DNA of 64,000 bases from Pseudactinotalea suaedae (GCF_009733815.1 NZ_WNXY01000010.1:186001-250000); one strand, 5' to 3'. Positions 30,223 through 38,820 are shown, numbered from the stretch's first letter. Made by a program: numbers and translations. Notes: a model not told the origin generated them from the letters alone.

Positions 30223-30822
30223 TCAGCGCGGGGCGTGCAGCCGGTCCTGCGCGAGCACGAGACCGTTCTCGACGACGTCCCTGACGCCGTCGGCCGCCTC
30301 CTCGAGGGTGACCGCGAGGTCCTCGCGCTCGGACACCGCGAAGTCGCGGAGCACGAACTCGGCGGGGTCCTGCCTACCCGGCGGTCGGCCGATGCCGACG
30401 CGCAACCGGAGGTAGTCCTTGCTGCCGAGGGCAGCGCTGACGGACTTCAGCCCGTTGTGGCCGCCCTCGCCGCCGCCGCGCTTGAGGCGCAGCGTCGCGG
30501 GGGGCAGGTCGAGCTCGTCGTGGATCACGAGCAGCCGCTCCAGCGGGACGTCGTAGAACCGGACGAGCGCCGCGACCGGGCCGCCCGAGAGGTTCATGTA
30601 CGTGCTCGGCTTGGCGAGCACCACCCGCGGGCCGGGTGCGCCGGAGGGGAGCACACCCAGCCTGCCGTCGAGCACCTGGGCGCGCGCCTTGTGGGTCACG
30701 AACCCGCCCGGGATCTCCCGGGCCAGCACGTCGAGCACCATCTGACCGACGTTGTGGCGGTTCCCCGCGTACGTCGGGCCCGGGTTGCCGAGCCCGACGA
30801 CGAGATAGGTGCCGTCAGCCAT
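30223..30822 (-). CDS. pth: Peptidyl-tRNA hydrolase
   Basis: A 199-residue enzyme that releases peptides from prematurely dropped peptidyl-tRNA. [19 protein letters not shown] holds the catalytic His and the tRNA-binding Asn. [18 protein letters not shown] and [12 protein letters not shown] are the other active-site blocks. The length is normal. It lies downstream of rplY on the same strand (24 nt gap), the usual actinobacterial pair. Confidence 0.95.
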   Translation of the reverse strand: MADGTYLVVGLGNPGPTYAGNRHNVGQMVLDVLAREIPGGFVTHKARAQVLDGRLGVLPSGAPGPRVVLAKPSTYMNLSGGPVAALVRFYDVPLERLLVIHDELDLPPATLRLKRGGGEGGHNGLKSVSAALGSKDYLRLRVGIGRPPGRQDPAEFVLRDFAVSEREDLAVTLEEAADGVRDVVENGLVLAQDRLHAPR

Positions 30823-30846
30823 GAGAGAACCAGGGTGCAGGTCGGG

Positions 30847-31503
30847 TCAGGACGCGGAGCTGTCAGCCTCGGCGTCGTCGTCGGTGGCGGCCTCGCCGGC
30901 CTCACCAGCGGCAGCGCCGGCCTCAGCAGCGGTCTCGTCGGCCTCGAGGTCCTCGGCCGAGGCGCGCGGGACGCTGATGACGACCACGGCGGTCTCCGGG
31001 TCGGTCTCGAGCTCGACACCCTCGGGCAGCACCACGTCGGAGGCGCGGACGGAGTCGCCCTCGACCAGGCCCTCGATGCTCGCGTTCAGGCCCTCCGGGA
31101 TCGTGAGCGCGTCGGCGCGGACCGACAGGGTCTGCGACTCGACGGTGTGGATCGTGCCGGGCGCGGACTCGCCCTCGACGTGCACCGGGATGTCGACGAC
31201 GACCTTCTCACCGCGGCGGATGAGCACGAGGTCGAGGTGCTCGATGGTGCGCTTGACGGCGTCACGCTGGACGTCCTTGGTCAGCGCGAGCTCGGTGCGG
31301 CCGTCGAACTCCAGGGTCAGCAGCGCGTTGGCGTTGCCCTTGAGCGCCAGGAACGTGTCGTGGCTCGGGACCGAGAGGTGGATCGGGTCGGCGCCGTGGC
31401 CGTACAGGACCACGGGGATCAGCCCGGCACGGCGGGTGCGGCGGGCAGCGCCCTTGCCGAACTCGGTGCGCAGGGTTGCCGCCAGCTTCTTGGTGTCAGC
31501 CAT
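30847..31503 (-). CDS. rplY: Ribosomal protein bL25, CTC form
   Basis: A 218-residue bL25 of the long general-stress (CTC) type that binds 5S rRNA. Residues 1-95 are the L25 domain (LRTEFGKGAARRTRRAGLIPVVLYG). Residues 96-190 form the C-terminal beta domain (DIPVHVEGESAPGT, LNASIEGLVEGDSV). The last 35 residues are a disordered Ala/Glu/Asp-rich tail. A hairpin in its leader may bear on its expression. It is followed by pth. Confidence 0.93.
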   Translation of the reverse strand: MADTKKLAATLRTEFGKGAARRTRRAGLIPVVLYGHGADPIHLSVPSHDTFLALKGNANALLTLEFDGRTELALTKDVQRDAVKRTIEHLDLVLIRRGEKVVVDIPVHVEGESAPGTIHTVESQTLSVRADALTIPEGLNASIEGLVEGDSVRASDVVLPEGVELETDPETAVVVISVPRASAEDLEADETAAEAGAAAGEAGEAATDDDAEADSSAS

Positions 31504-31516
31504 GGGAGTGCTCTTT

Positions 31517-31546
31517 CGTCGAGAGGAGGTCGGATGCTCCTCGACG
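31517..31546 (-). promoter_or_regulatory. Hairpin in the rplY leader
   Basis: CGTCGAG/AGGAG (31517-31528) can pair with CTCCTCGACG (31537-31546) apart from a two-base bulge, ending about 14 nt before the rplY start. Possible autogenous control site; no comparison was made. Confidence 0.3.
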
Positions 31547-31731
31547 TGGGACGCCGGGCGGACAGCGCCCGAGAGCGCTCCGCCACGTCGATCACGGACT
31601 GTCGGTCACGACCGTTCTGCAGATCCTGAGCTACGACCTGTGGCCTGTGGCCGTCCGACGTCCCTCGCCGAGGCAACGCCGTCCAGCATACCCGACCCTC
31701 GATGCCCACGGACCGACCTCGCCGGCGTTCG

Positions 31732-31747
31732 TGTACCATTTGGTACA
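31732..31747. promoter_or_regulatory. Distal copy of the TetR-type palindrome
   Basis: TGTACCATTTGGTACA, matching the palindrome at 34773-34792 except at one central base. Its TACCAT can serve as a -10 box for the plus strand, and an ATG begins at its last base (31747), the same geometry as at 34790. Confidence 0.75.
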
Positions 31748-31914
31748 TGGCTGGCGTCCTCCAGATCACCGCCCTGTACGCCCCGCTCGCCCGGGTCACG
31801 GCTCGCCGACATCGAGCGCCTGACTGCTCCCCCGGCCACCGCCCCGGTGGCCCTGCGACGAGGCGCGGTCCGGAGCGCGTGGCGGACGTCACGAACGCGC
31901 GGGTGCGCTCATGA
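31747..31914 (+). CDS. Small leaderless reading frame upstream of the dehalogenase-like hydrolase
   Basis: A possible 55-residue product starting MAGVLQITALYAPLARVT, then arginine/proline-rich. The ATG stands in the same place relative to the palindrome as the hydrolase start at 34790. The TGA overlaps the next ATG (ATGA at 31911), so it could be a leader peptide whose translation feeds the hydrolase. The first 18 codons end in G/C at third positions at the genome rate, while later codons are less clean. It may instead be the remnant of a longer gene. I recognise no family. Confidence 0.4.
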   Translation: MAGVLQITALYAPLARVTARRHRAPDCSPGHRPGGPATRRGPERVADVTNARVRS

Positions 31915-32759
31915 GGACCGTCGACCTGCCCGCCGGCCCCCTCGCCTACGAGGACTCCGATGGAGACGGTCCGGTGCTGCTGCTGCTGCACGGCGTGATG
32001 ATGGACGCCACGGTCTGGGACCGGGTGCTCCCGCTGCTGCCGAGCGACGTGCGGTGCGTGCGACCGGTGCTGCCGCTGGGCAGCCATCGGATCCCGCTGC
32101 GCCGAGCCGAGATGGCCACCCACCACGGCGCGGCGAGGATGGTGGGCGACCTCATGGAGGTGCTCGACCTGCGCGACGTCACGCTCGTGCTCAACGACTG
32201 GGGCGGTGCGCAGCTGCTGCTCGCCGAGCGGCCCGAACGCGTGACGCGGGCGGCCCTCGTCGCGTGCGAGGCGTTCGAGAACTTCCCGCCAGGTGTACCC
32301 GGCAGGATGATCGCTGCGAGCGCGGCGATACCGGGCGCGATGCTGCTGACCGCACACCTGCAGCGCTTCCAGTGGTTCCAGCGCGCGCCCGGTGCGTGGG
32401 GTTGGATGCTGAAGCACCCCGTGCCGCGGGCGGTCATGGATCGCTGGTTCGAGCCCGCGCGCGTCTACCCCGCCGTCCGCCGGGACCTCCGCACCTTCGC
32501 GGCATCGACGCCGTCGCGCACGGAGCTGAACGCCCTGACGGAGCGGCTGCGCCACGTCGACATCCCCGTGCTCGTCGCCTGGGCGATCGAGGACCGACTG
32601 ATGCCACGCGAGCACGGTGCTGCGCTCGCCGAGCTGCTGCCCCAGGGCTACCTCGTGGAGATCGCGGACAGCTATACGGTGGTGCCGTTGGACCAGCCGG
32701 CCCTGCTCGCCGGCGCTCTGATCGGCCTCCTCGAGCGCGAGAGGGAGGAGACGGCATGA
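31911..32759 (+). CDS. Alpha/beta hydrolase, haloalkane dehalogenase/epoxide hydrolase-like
   Basis: A 282-residue alpha/beta-fold protein. LLLHGVMMDATVWDRV gives the oxyanion-hole HG. LVLNDWGGAQLLLA places an Asp where the nucleophile sits in haloalkane dehalogenases and epoxide hydrolases. WAIEDRLMP supplies the acid. Where the catalytic His is expected the sequence reads IADSYTVVPLDQP with no histidine, so the hydrolytic half-reaction may be altered or use another residue. It overlaps the small frame upstream and the monooxygenase downstream (both ATGA) and is probably controlled by the TetR palindrome at 31732. Confidence 0.78.
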   Translation: MRTVDLPAGPLAYEDSDGDGPVLLLLHGVMMDATVWDRVLPLLPSDVRCVRPVLPLGSHRIPLRRAEMATHHGAARMVGDLMEVLDLRDVTLVLNDWGGAQLLLAERPERVTRAALVACEAFENFPPGVPGRMIAASAAIPGAMLLTAHLQRFQWFQRAPGAWGWMLKHPVPRAVMDRWFEPARVYPAVRRDLRTFAASTPSRTELNALTERLRHVDIPVLVAWAIEDRLMPREHGAALAELLPQGYLVEIADSYTVVPLDQPALLAGALIGLLEREREETA

Positions 32760-34186
32760 CCGATGCCGACGTCGTGGTGGTGGGCTCCGGCCCGACCGGG
32801 CTGCTGCTCGCGGGAGACCTCGCGGAAGCGGGGCTGCAGGTCCGGGTCCTGGAGAAGCGCACCGAACGCTCCAACCTCACCCGGGCGTTCGCCGTGCACG
32901 CCCGCACGCTCGAGCACCTGCAGGTGCGCGGCCTCGCCGAGGCGCTGGTCGCCACCGGCCACCCTGTCGACGGCCTGCAGCTGTTCGGCTCGGTGACGTT
33001 GCGGCTGACCGGCCTCGACAGCCCGTTCCCCTTCCTGCTCATCACGCCGCAGCTCCACGTCGAGCGGTTGCTCCTCGAGCGCGCGCTCGGTCACGGCGTC
33101 CAGATCGTGCAGGGCGCCGAGGTCACCGGGGTGGATCAGGACGCCGACGGCGTGCGGGTCACGAGCAGCGACGGCGCGGGCGCGAGGACCACCGTGACGG
33201 CGGCGCCCTTCGCCGTCGGCACCGACGGCTACCGCTCCGCCGTGCGGGACGCCCTCGGCCTGGACTTCCCCGGCCGGTCGGCGATCCGGTCGCTGATGCT
33301 GGCCGACGTGCGGCTGACCGACCCACCGGCCGACCTGCTCACGGTCCGCGGCAACAGCCACGGCTTCGTGTTCGTGGTCCCGTTCGGCGACGGCTGGCAC
33401 CGCGTCATCGCCCGCGACGCCCGACGCGAGGTCGATGTCGAGGATCCGCTCGATCTCGAGGAGGTCCGGGGCGTGGTGCAGCGGGTGCTCGGCAGCGACC
33501 TCGGGATGGCGCAGGCGCGCTGGACCTCCCGCTTCCACAGCGACGAGCGCCAGGTGTCGCGGTATCGCGTCGGCCGTGTGCTGCTCGCCGGAGACGCGGC
33601 GCACGTGCACTCGCCCGCGGGCGGCATGGGCATGAACACCGGCCTGCAGGATGCGGCGAACCTGTCGTGGAAGCTCGCCGCGGTGGTCGAGGGTCGCGCC
33701 GAGGAGGGGGTGCTCGACACCTACCACGACGAGCGGCACGCCGTCGGGACGCAGGTGCTGCGCACGAGCGGCGCACTGATCCGCGCGGCGATGCGACGGC
33801 ACCCGCTCACCCGGACGCTGCGCGATGTGGCGTTCCGCGCGGTGCTCGCGCTGCCGCCGGCCGGCCAAGCACTGAGCGGACGGGTCAGTGGGATCGCGCT
33901 GCGCTATCCCGCGCCGGCCGGCGCGCACGCCTCGGTCGGCCGGCGCGCGGTCGACGGCGGGATCGGGCTGGGCATCGAGGGCGGCCGGTTCGCGCTCGCG
34001 GGACCCGAGCCGCTGCTCGCGCGCCACCGCCCGACCCGGCTCCTCGCGACCAGCGCGGCGCAGGAACCCGCCCAGCTGGTCCGACCCGACGGCTACATCG
34101 CCTGGGCCCGCGATCCCGGTGACCCGAGCGATGCCGGGCTGTCGCAGGCGCTGCGGCGGTGGGGTGCGCTCACCTCGGGCGCGTGA
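32756..34186 (+). CDS. FAD-dependent monooxygenase, PheA/TfdB (aromatic hydroxylase) type
   Basis: A 476-residue flavoprotein monooxygenase with the three group A signatures: GSGPTGLLLAGDLAEAG at the start (ADP of FAD), the DG-containing VGTDGYRSAVRDALG near residue 155, and VLLAGDAAHVHSPAGGMGMNTGLQDA near 278 (riboflavin part). Family members hydroxylate phenols, polyketides or antibiotics with NAD(P)H and oxygen; the substrate here is unknown. Coupled by ATGA to the dehalogenase-like gene, it suggests a two-step conversion of an aromatic or halogenated compound. Its 3' end overlaps the convergent tetR gene by 17 bp. Confidence 0.87.
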   Translation: MTDADVVVVGSGPTGLLLAGDLAEAGLQVRVLEKRTERSNLTRAFAVHARTLEHLQVRGLAEALVATGHPVDGLQLFGSVTLRLTGLDSPFPFLLITPQLHVERLLLERALGHGVQIVQGAEVTGVDQDADGVRVTSSDGAGARTTVTAAPFAVGTDGYRSAVRDALGLDFPGRSAIRSLMLADVRLTDPPADLLTVRGNSHGFVFVVPFGDGWHRVIARDARREVDVEDPLDLEEVRGVVQRVLGSDLGMAQARWTSRFHSDERQVSRYRVGRVLLAGDAAHVHSPAGGMGMNTGLQDAANLSWKLAAVVEGRAEEGVLDTYHDERHAVGTQVLRTSGALIRAAMRRHPLTRTLRDVAFRAVLALPPAGQALSGRVSGIALRYPAPAGAHASVGRRAVDGGIGLGIEGGRFALAGPEPLLARHRPTRLLATSAAQEPAQLVRPDGYIAWARDPGDPSDAGLSQALRRWGALTSGA

Positions 34187-34775
34187 CGTTCGCCTCGAGG
34201 AACTCCATGACGGTCGCGTCGGCACGCTGACGATCGCCACCCAGTGCGAGGTCGAACAGCACACCCCGGCTGAGGGCGAGCGCCGCGTGCGCGATCGCCT
34301 CGGCCCGCTCCCGCGGTTGCCCGGCACGCACGTGGTAGTCGGTGAGCCTCTCGTGCCAGGCCTCGATCCACCGACGCAGCGACGAGGCCCACTCGTGACC
34401 GTGCATGGCGGCGGCGGCCAGCTCGAAGAAGAGCGGCCCGAACGTGGGCGCCTCGTCGGCGAGCCGCTTCCAGAACTCCCGGCCCGCCTCGAGCGGGTCG
34501 CGGCCGTCCTCGAGCATCTCCGCGAGGTACCGCTCCTGCGACGCCCAGGTCGCATCGACCACGGCGGCCAGCAAGCCCTCGCGGGAGCCGAAGTGGTACA
34601 GCAGCATCCGGTGGCTGCTGCCCACGCCGGCGGCCACGGTGCGCAGGCTGGTGTCGCCGACGCCGTTCTGGGCGAACCAGTCGACGACCCGGCTCAGCAG
34701 CTCGGCGCGCGCACTCACGACCGCCGATCGTACGTGCGGCGCGGCGGCCACCGCTCCGGTGGCCATCTCGCTCAT
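34170..34775 (-). CDS. TetR/AcrR-family repressor
   Basis: A 201-residue regulator. The N-terminal helix-turn-helix reads GDTSLRTVAAGVGSSHRMLLYHFGSREGLLAAVV, and the all-helical remainder is the ligand-binding and dimer domain. The start codon lies inside a perfect 20-bp palindrome shared with the divergent hydrolase start, and a copy of the palindrome precedes the other hydrolase operon. It therefore most likely represses itself, the hydrolase at 34790 and the hydrolase-monooxygenase pair at 31.9-34.2 kb, releasing them on binding a small lipophilic ligand. Confidence 0.87.
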   Translation of the reverse strand: MSEMATGAVAAAPHVRSAVVSARAELLSRVVDWFAQNGVGDTSLRTVAAGVGSSHRMLLYHFGSREGLLAAVVDATWASQERYLAEMLEDGRDPLEAGREFWKRLADEAPTFGPLFFELAAAAMHGHEWASSLRRWIEAWHERLTDYHVRAGQPRERAEAIAHAALALSRGVLFDLALGGDRQRADATVMEFLEANVTRPR

Positions 34776-34792
34776 GTACCATATGGTACATG
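34773..34792. promoter_or_regulatory. TetR operator holding two divergent start codons
   Basis: CATGTACCATATGGTACATG, a perfect 20-bp palindrome. The ATG of tetR is at one end (34775-34773) and the ATG of the hydrolase at the other (34790-34792). Each strand reads TACCAT 7 nt before its ATG, so both messages would be leaderless and a bound repressor would cover both -10 boxes. Confidence 0.85.
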
Positions 34793-35710
34793 CCGGACGT
34801 GCCCGATCGCGAGCCCACCGTGACCACCAGCTCCTTCCAGGTCGACGTCGACGGCGACGCCGTCACGGCGACCCGCTACCGCACCGGCGCCGCCACCGCT
34901 CCCCAGCCGACCGTGCTGCTGTGCACCGGGTTCGGCGGGACCCAGGACACGCCCGCCGTGGTCGCGGCGGCCCAGCGGTTCGCGACCGCGGGCATGACGG
35001 CTGTGACGTTCGACTACCGCACCTTCGGAGTCAGCTCAGGTCAGCCGCGTCAGGTCGTCTCGGTGAAGCGTCAGCTGCACGACATCCGGACCGTTCTCCG
35101 ACGGCTGCGCCTCGACCCGGCCCTGGACGCGGACCGGATCGCCCTGTGGGGCACGTCGCTCGGCGGCGGGCACGTGCTCGCCGTCGCCGCGTCGGAGCCG
35201 GTCGCGGCCGTCGTCGCCCAGATGCCGTTCAACGGCTTCCCCCGCCGGGTCGAGGGCCGCTCGTTGGCCGGCTCCTTCGCCGTCCTCGGCGCCGCGTTCC
35301 GCGATGCCGCCCGAGGTGCGCTCGGCCGGCCGCCGCTGTACATCCCGGCCGTCGGCGCGGTGGGCGAGCTCGCGGTGATGGTGGGCGACGAGGCCGGCGA
35401 CGCCGTCGCCGGGCTGGCCAGCGCCACCTGGCGCAACGAGGTCGCGCCGCGCGGCATCCTCGAGATGATGCGGTACCGCCCCGGCCGCCTGGTCTCCCGC
35501 ATCGAGGCCCCGCTGCTGGTCACGGTGGCCGACCGCGATGCCGAGACCGTGGGCGAGACCACCCGCCACCTCGCCGACGAGGCGCCGGACGGGCGACTCC
35601 TCGGCTACGACACCACGCACTTCGGGATCTACCGGCCCGACATGCGCGAGCGGGTGCTGGCCGACCAGGCGCAGTTCCTGCGCGAGCGCCTCGGGATACG
35701 GACGGCGTGA
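34790..35710 (+). CDS. Alpha/beta hydrolase, serine type
   Basis: A 306-residue hydrolase with LLCTGFGGTQDTP as oxyanion region, the nucleophile elbow WGTSLGGGHVLA (Ser), an acid in VTVADRDAETVG and a His in DTTHFGIYRP, so the triad is complete. It resembles the YcjY/dienelactone hydrolase-like group of peptidases and esterases. The start is fixed by the palindrome in which it lies. Divergent from tetR and presumably repressed by it. Confidence 0.82.
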   Translation: MPDVPDREPTVTTSSFQVDVDGDAVTATRYRTGAATAPQPTVLLCTGFGGTQDTPAVVAAAQRFATAGMTAVTFDYRTFGVSSGQPRQVVSVKRQLHDIRTVLRRLRLDPALDADRIALWGTSLGGGHVLAVAASEPVAAVVAQMPFNGFPRRVEGRSLAGSFAVLGAAFRDAARGALGRPPLYIPAVGAVGELAVMVGDEAGDAVAGLASATWRNEVAPRGILEMMRYRPGRLVSRIEAPLLVTVADRDAETVGETTRHLADEAPDGRLLGYDTTHFGIYRPDMRERVLADQAQFLRERLGIRTA

Positions 35711-35715
35711 CCGGC

Positions 35716-35733
35716 CGCGGACCTCAGTCCGCG
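35716..35733. terminator. Bidirectional terminator between the hydrolase and SIMPL genes
   Basis: CGCGGAC-CTCA-GTCCGCG. The SIMPL gene's stop codon lies in the loop, so it serves both convergent genes. Confidence 0.6.
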
Positions 35734-36356
35734 AGATCCCAGGTCACGGTCACCGAGGCGGTGACCGACTGCTGACCGGGCTCGATCGGCATCGCCTGTG
35801 CCTTGTCCATCGCCGCGAAGGCCATCCTGGGCGTCGGGCTGCCGCCTGCCGCACCGTCGACGATCGTGGTGACCCGGCCCAGCGCACGTCCCGCGCGAGC
35901 GGCGTAGGCCGTGGCGATCTCCCGGGCGTCGTCGAAGGCGGCATCACGGGCCTGGGCGAGCGCCGCCGCCGTGTCGGAGACAGCGAAGTCCAACGAGTCC
36001 ATCGTGGCGTCGGCACCGGCGGCCGCGAGCGCCGCGTGCACCAGGTCCCCGGCGGCGGCCATCTCGTGCAGCCGCACGTGCAGCCCGAGCCGCACGTGCA
36101 TCACGGTGGCCTGCACCTGACCGTCGTTGCCGGCGCGGTCCTCGCGCCAGATCGTGCTGCCGGTCGATCGGATGCCGCTGCGCTGGACGCCGCCCTCGAG
36201 GAGCACCTCCCGCATCCGGGCCAACGAGTCCTCGGCGGAACGCAAAGCCGTCGAGAGCTCCTCGGAGCGCACGTCCACGCCCAGCGCCGCGAGCACGATG
36301 TCGGGGGTGACGTCGACCGAGGCCGACCCTGTGACCGTGACGCCGTGACTACCCAT
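35724..36356 (-). CDS. SIMPL domain protein
   Basis: A 210-residue protein with the SIMPL (DUF541) fold: GVTVTGSASVDVTPDIVLAALGV at the start and SVTASVTVTWDL at the end, with the AQARDAAFDDAREIATAYAARAG helix between. Most relatives carry a signal peptide and form periplasmic oligomers; this one has none, so it would be cytosolic. Its function is not known. It lies 17 nt downstream of prs on the same strand and is probably cotranscribed with glmU-prs. Confidence 0.78.
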   Translation of the reverse strand: MGSHGVTVTGSASVDVTPDIVLAALGVDVRSEELSTALRSAEDSLARMREVLLEGGVQRSGIRSTGSTIWREDRAGNDGQVQATVMHVRLGLHVRLHEMAAAGDLVHAALAAAGADATMDSLDFAVSDTAAALAQARDAAFDDAREIATAYAARAGRALGRVTTIVDGAAGGSPTPRMAFAAMDKAQAMPIEPGQQSVTASVTVTWDLAD

Positions 36357-36373
36357 CGTGCTCCTCGATCCGG

Positions 36374-37357
36374 TCAGGAGTTCCCGTCGAACAGGCTGGT
36401 GACCGATCCGTCGTCGAACACCTCGCGGATCGCGCGACCGATCAGCGGTGCGATCGAGAGCACCTTGAGGTTCGGGAAGCGCTTCTCGGCGGGGATCGGC
36501 AGTGTGTCGGTCACCACGACCTCGCGTGCGCCGCAGGCCTGCAGCCTGCTGGCGGCTGGGTCGGACAGAACGCCGTGGGTCGCCACCACGGTCACCGAGC
36601 TCGCGCCCTCGGCCAGCAGCACCTTGACCGCCTCGGCGATCGTGCCACCGGTGTCGATGAGGTCGTCCACCAGGACGCACTCGCGACCCTCGACCTCACC
36701 CACGACCCGGTTGGCCTTGGCCTGGTTGGGCCGGGAGATGTCGCGGGTCTTGTGCACGAACGCCAGCGGGCAGCCGCCGAGCTTCGCGGCCCACTGCTCG
36801 GCCACGCGGATGCGGCCGGCATCGGGAGAGACCACCGTGACGTTGTTGAGGTCGACGCGGCCGCGGACGTAGTCGACGAGGATCGGCATCGCCCACAGGT
36901 GGTCGACGGGGCCGTCGAAGAAGCCCTGCGTCTGGGCGGCGTGCAGGTCGACGCTCATCAGCCGGTTCGCACCGGCGGTCTTGAACATGTCTGCCATCAG
37001 GCGGGCCGAGATCGGCTCCCGGCCGCGGTGCTTCTTGTCCTGCCGCGCGTAGCCGTAGAAGGGCAGCACCGCCGTGATCGAGTTGACCGAGGCCCGCTTG
37101 AGGGCGTCGACCATCAGCAGCTGCTCCATGATCCACTGGTTGATCGGTGCGGTGTGCGACTGCAGCACGAAGGCCTCGGCACCGCGGACGCTCTCGGCGA
37201 ACCGCACATAGATCTCACCGTTGGCGAAGTCGTACGCCGTGGTGGGGAGGACCTCGATGCCGAGCTCGGAGGCCACGTCCTGCGCCAGCTGCGGGTGCGC
37301 CCTCCCGCTGACGAGGACGAGCCGCTTCTCGCCGAGGTTGGTGATGCCTGTGGTCAC
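36374..37357 (-). CDS. prs: Ribose-phosphate pyrophosphokinase
   Basis: A 327-residue enzyme that makes PRPP from ribose 5-phosphate and ATP, supplying nucleotide, His, Trp and NAD synthesis. FYGYARQDKKHRGREPISARL contains the ATP loop and the catalytic flexible region, SVDLHAAQTQGFF the metal site, VVSPDAGRIRVAEQWA and VLVDDLIDTGGTIAEA the pyrophosphate and ribose-phosphate loops. The ATG overlaps the glmU stop (ATGA). The glmU-prs pair is standard in Actinobacteria. Confidence 0.96.
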   Translation of the reverse strand: MTTGITNLGEKRLVLVSGRAHPQLAQDVASELGIEVLPTTAYDFANGEIYVRFAESVRGAEAFVLQSHTAPINQWIMEQLLMVDALKRASVNSITAVLPFYGYARQDKKHRGREPISARLMADMFKTAGANRLMSVDLHAAQTQGFFDGPVDHLWAMPILVDYVRGRVDLNNVTVVSPDAGRIRVAEQWAAKLGGCPLAFVHKTRDISRPNQAKANRVVGEVEGRECVLVDDLIDTGGTIAEAVKVLLAEGASSVTVVATHGVLSDPAASRLQACGAREVVVTDTLPIPAEKRFPNLKVLSIAPLIGRAIREVFDDGSVTSLFDGNS

Positions 37358-38814
37358 TCGTCGACTCCGTGCTGCTCGGTCGGCGGCTCCGCGGCGGCGG
37401 CCGCCTGCGCCGCCGGGCTGTCGGGGAACCTGCTGGTGACCCAGCCGTCGATGTTGCGCTGGGTACCGCTGGTCACGGCCAGCGCACCGGGAGGCACGTC
37501 GCGACGCAGCACCGCGCCGGCGCCGGTGTAGGCCCCGTCACCGACCTGCACGGGCGCGACCAGCATGGTGTCGCCGCCGATCTTGACGTGGGACCCGATC
37601 GTGGTGCGGTGCTTCTGGCTGCCGTCGTAGTTCAGCGTGACGGTGGCGGCACCGATGTTGGTGTGCTCGCCGATCGTGGCGTCGCCGATGTAGGACAGGT
37701 GCGGGACCTTGGAGCCGGCACCGATCTCGGCGTTCTTGGTCTCGACGTAGGCGCCGATCTTGCCCCGCTCGCCGAGCACCGTGCCCGGTCGCAGGAACGA
37801 GAACGGACCGACCGTGGCGTTCGGGCCGATCACCGCGAGGGTGCCGTGCGTGCGGGTGACCGTGGCGCCCTCCCCCACCTCGACGTCGGTCAGGGTGGTG
37901 TCGGGACCGATGACCGCCCCACCCGCGACGACGGTCGCGCCGTGGAGCTGGGTCCCGGGAAGGAGGGTGACGTCCGGAGCCAGCTCGACGTCGACGTCGA
38001 CCCAGGTGGTGGCGGGGTCGATCACCGTGACGCCGTCGAGCATCCACTGGTGGACGGTGCGCCGGTTCAGCTCGGCACCGAGCAGGGCGAGCTGGGATCG
38101 GTCGTTGACGCCCTCCACGAGGATCGAGTCCTCGGCGATGATCGCCGCCACCCGCTTGCCGGACTCCCGCGCGAGCGCGAGCACGTCGGTCAGGTAGACC
38201 TCGCCCTGGGCGTTGTCGCGGCCCACCGAGCCGAGGCCCTCGCGCAGCGCCGCGGCGTCGAAGACGTAGATCGAGGCGTTGATCTCGCGGATCGCGCGCT
38301 GCTCCGCGGTGGCGTCCTTCTCCTCGACGATCGCGGCGACGCCGCCGTCGGCGTCGCGGACGATCCGCCCGTACCCGCTCGGCTCGTCCACCTCGGTCGA
38401 GAGCGCGGTGACCGCGTTCCCGTCGGCCTCGTGCGCCTCGAGCAACGCCACGAGCGTCCCGGTGTCGAGCAGCGGCACGTCGCCGGCCAGCACCACCACC
38501 GCTCCCTCCACGGGGCGGTCGGTGGCCGCGTCGAGCGCGTCGAGCGCGCACTGCACGGCCCGGCCGGTGCCGGGGACGTCGTCCTGGTCGGCGATCACCA
38601 CGCCGGGGTCGACCTCGGCGATGTGGGCCACGACCGCGTCACGCTCGTGGCGGACGACGGTCACCAGGTGGTCGGGGGCCAGGCCACGGGCGGTCGCCAG
38701 CACGTGCCCGACGAGCGTCCGACCGCCGATGCGGTGCAGCACCTTCGGCGTGGTGGATCTCATCCGGGTACCGGCGCCCGCGGCGAGCACGATGACGGCT
38801 GCGGGGCTTGTCAC
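37354..38814 (-). CDS. glmU: Bifunctional GlcN-1-P acetyltransferase / GlcNAc-1-P uridyltransferase
   Basis: A 486-residue enzyme making UDP-GlcNAc for peptidoglycan. The N-terminal uridyltransferase domain has LAAGAGTRMRSTTPKVLH. From about residue 255 the left-handed beta-helix acetyltransferase runs in hexapeptide repeats (VIGPNATVGPF, IGAGSKVPHLSYIGDA, IGEHTNIGAATVTLNYDG). The last 35 residues are an acidic tail. The GTG start at 38814 is chosen because a TACAGT box lies 6 nt upstream and the earlier codons are not conserved in character. Confidence 0.95.
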   Translation of the reverse strand: MTSPAAVIVLAAGAGTRMRSTTPKVLHRIGGRTLVGHVLATARGLAPDHLVTVVRHERDAVVAHIAEVDPGVVIADQDDVPGTGRAVQCALDALDAATDRPVEGAVVVLAGDVPLLDTGTLVALLEAHEADGNAVTALSTEVDEPSGYGRIVRDADGGVAAIVEEKDATAEQRAIREINASIYVFDAAALREGLGSVGRDNAQGEVYLTDVLALARESGKRVAAIIAEDSILVEGVNDRSQLALLGAELNRRTVHQWMLDGVTVIDPATTWVDVDVELAPDVTLLPGTQLHGATVVAGGAVIGPDTTLTDVEVGEGATVTRTHGTLAVIGPNATVGPFSFLRPGTVLGERGKIGAYVETKNAEIGAGSKVPHLSYIGDATIGEHTNIGAATVTLNYDGSQKHRTTIGSHVKIGGDTMLVAPVQVGDGAYTGAGAVLRRDVPPGALAVTSGTQRNIDGWVTSRFPDSPAAQAAAAAEPPTEQHGVDE

Positions 38815-38820
38815 CGGGCC

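Noticed and set aside
34170-34186. Overlap of the monooxygenase and tetR 3' ends as a possible frameshift or toxin-antitoxin arrangement
   Set aside because: Both proteins end normally; a 17-bp convergent overlap is ordinary in a compact genome.
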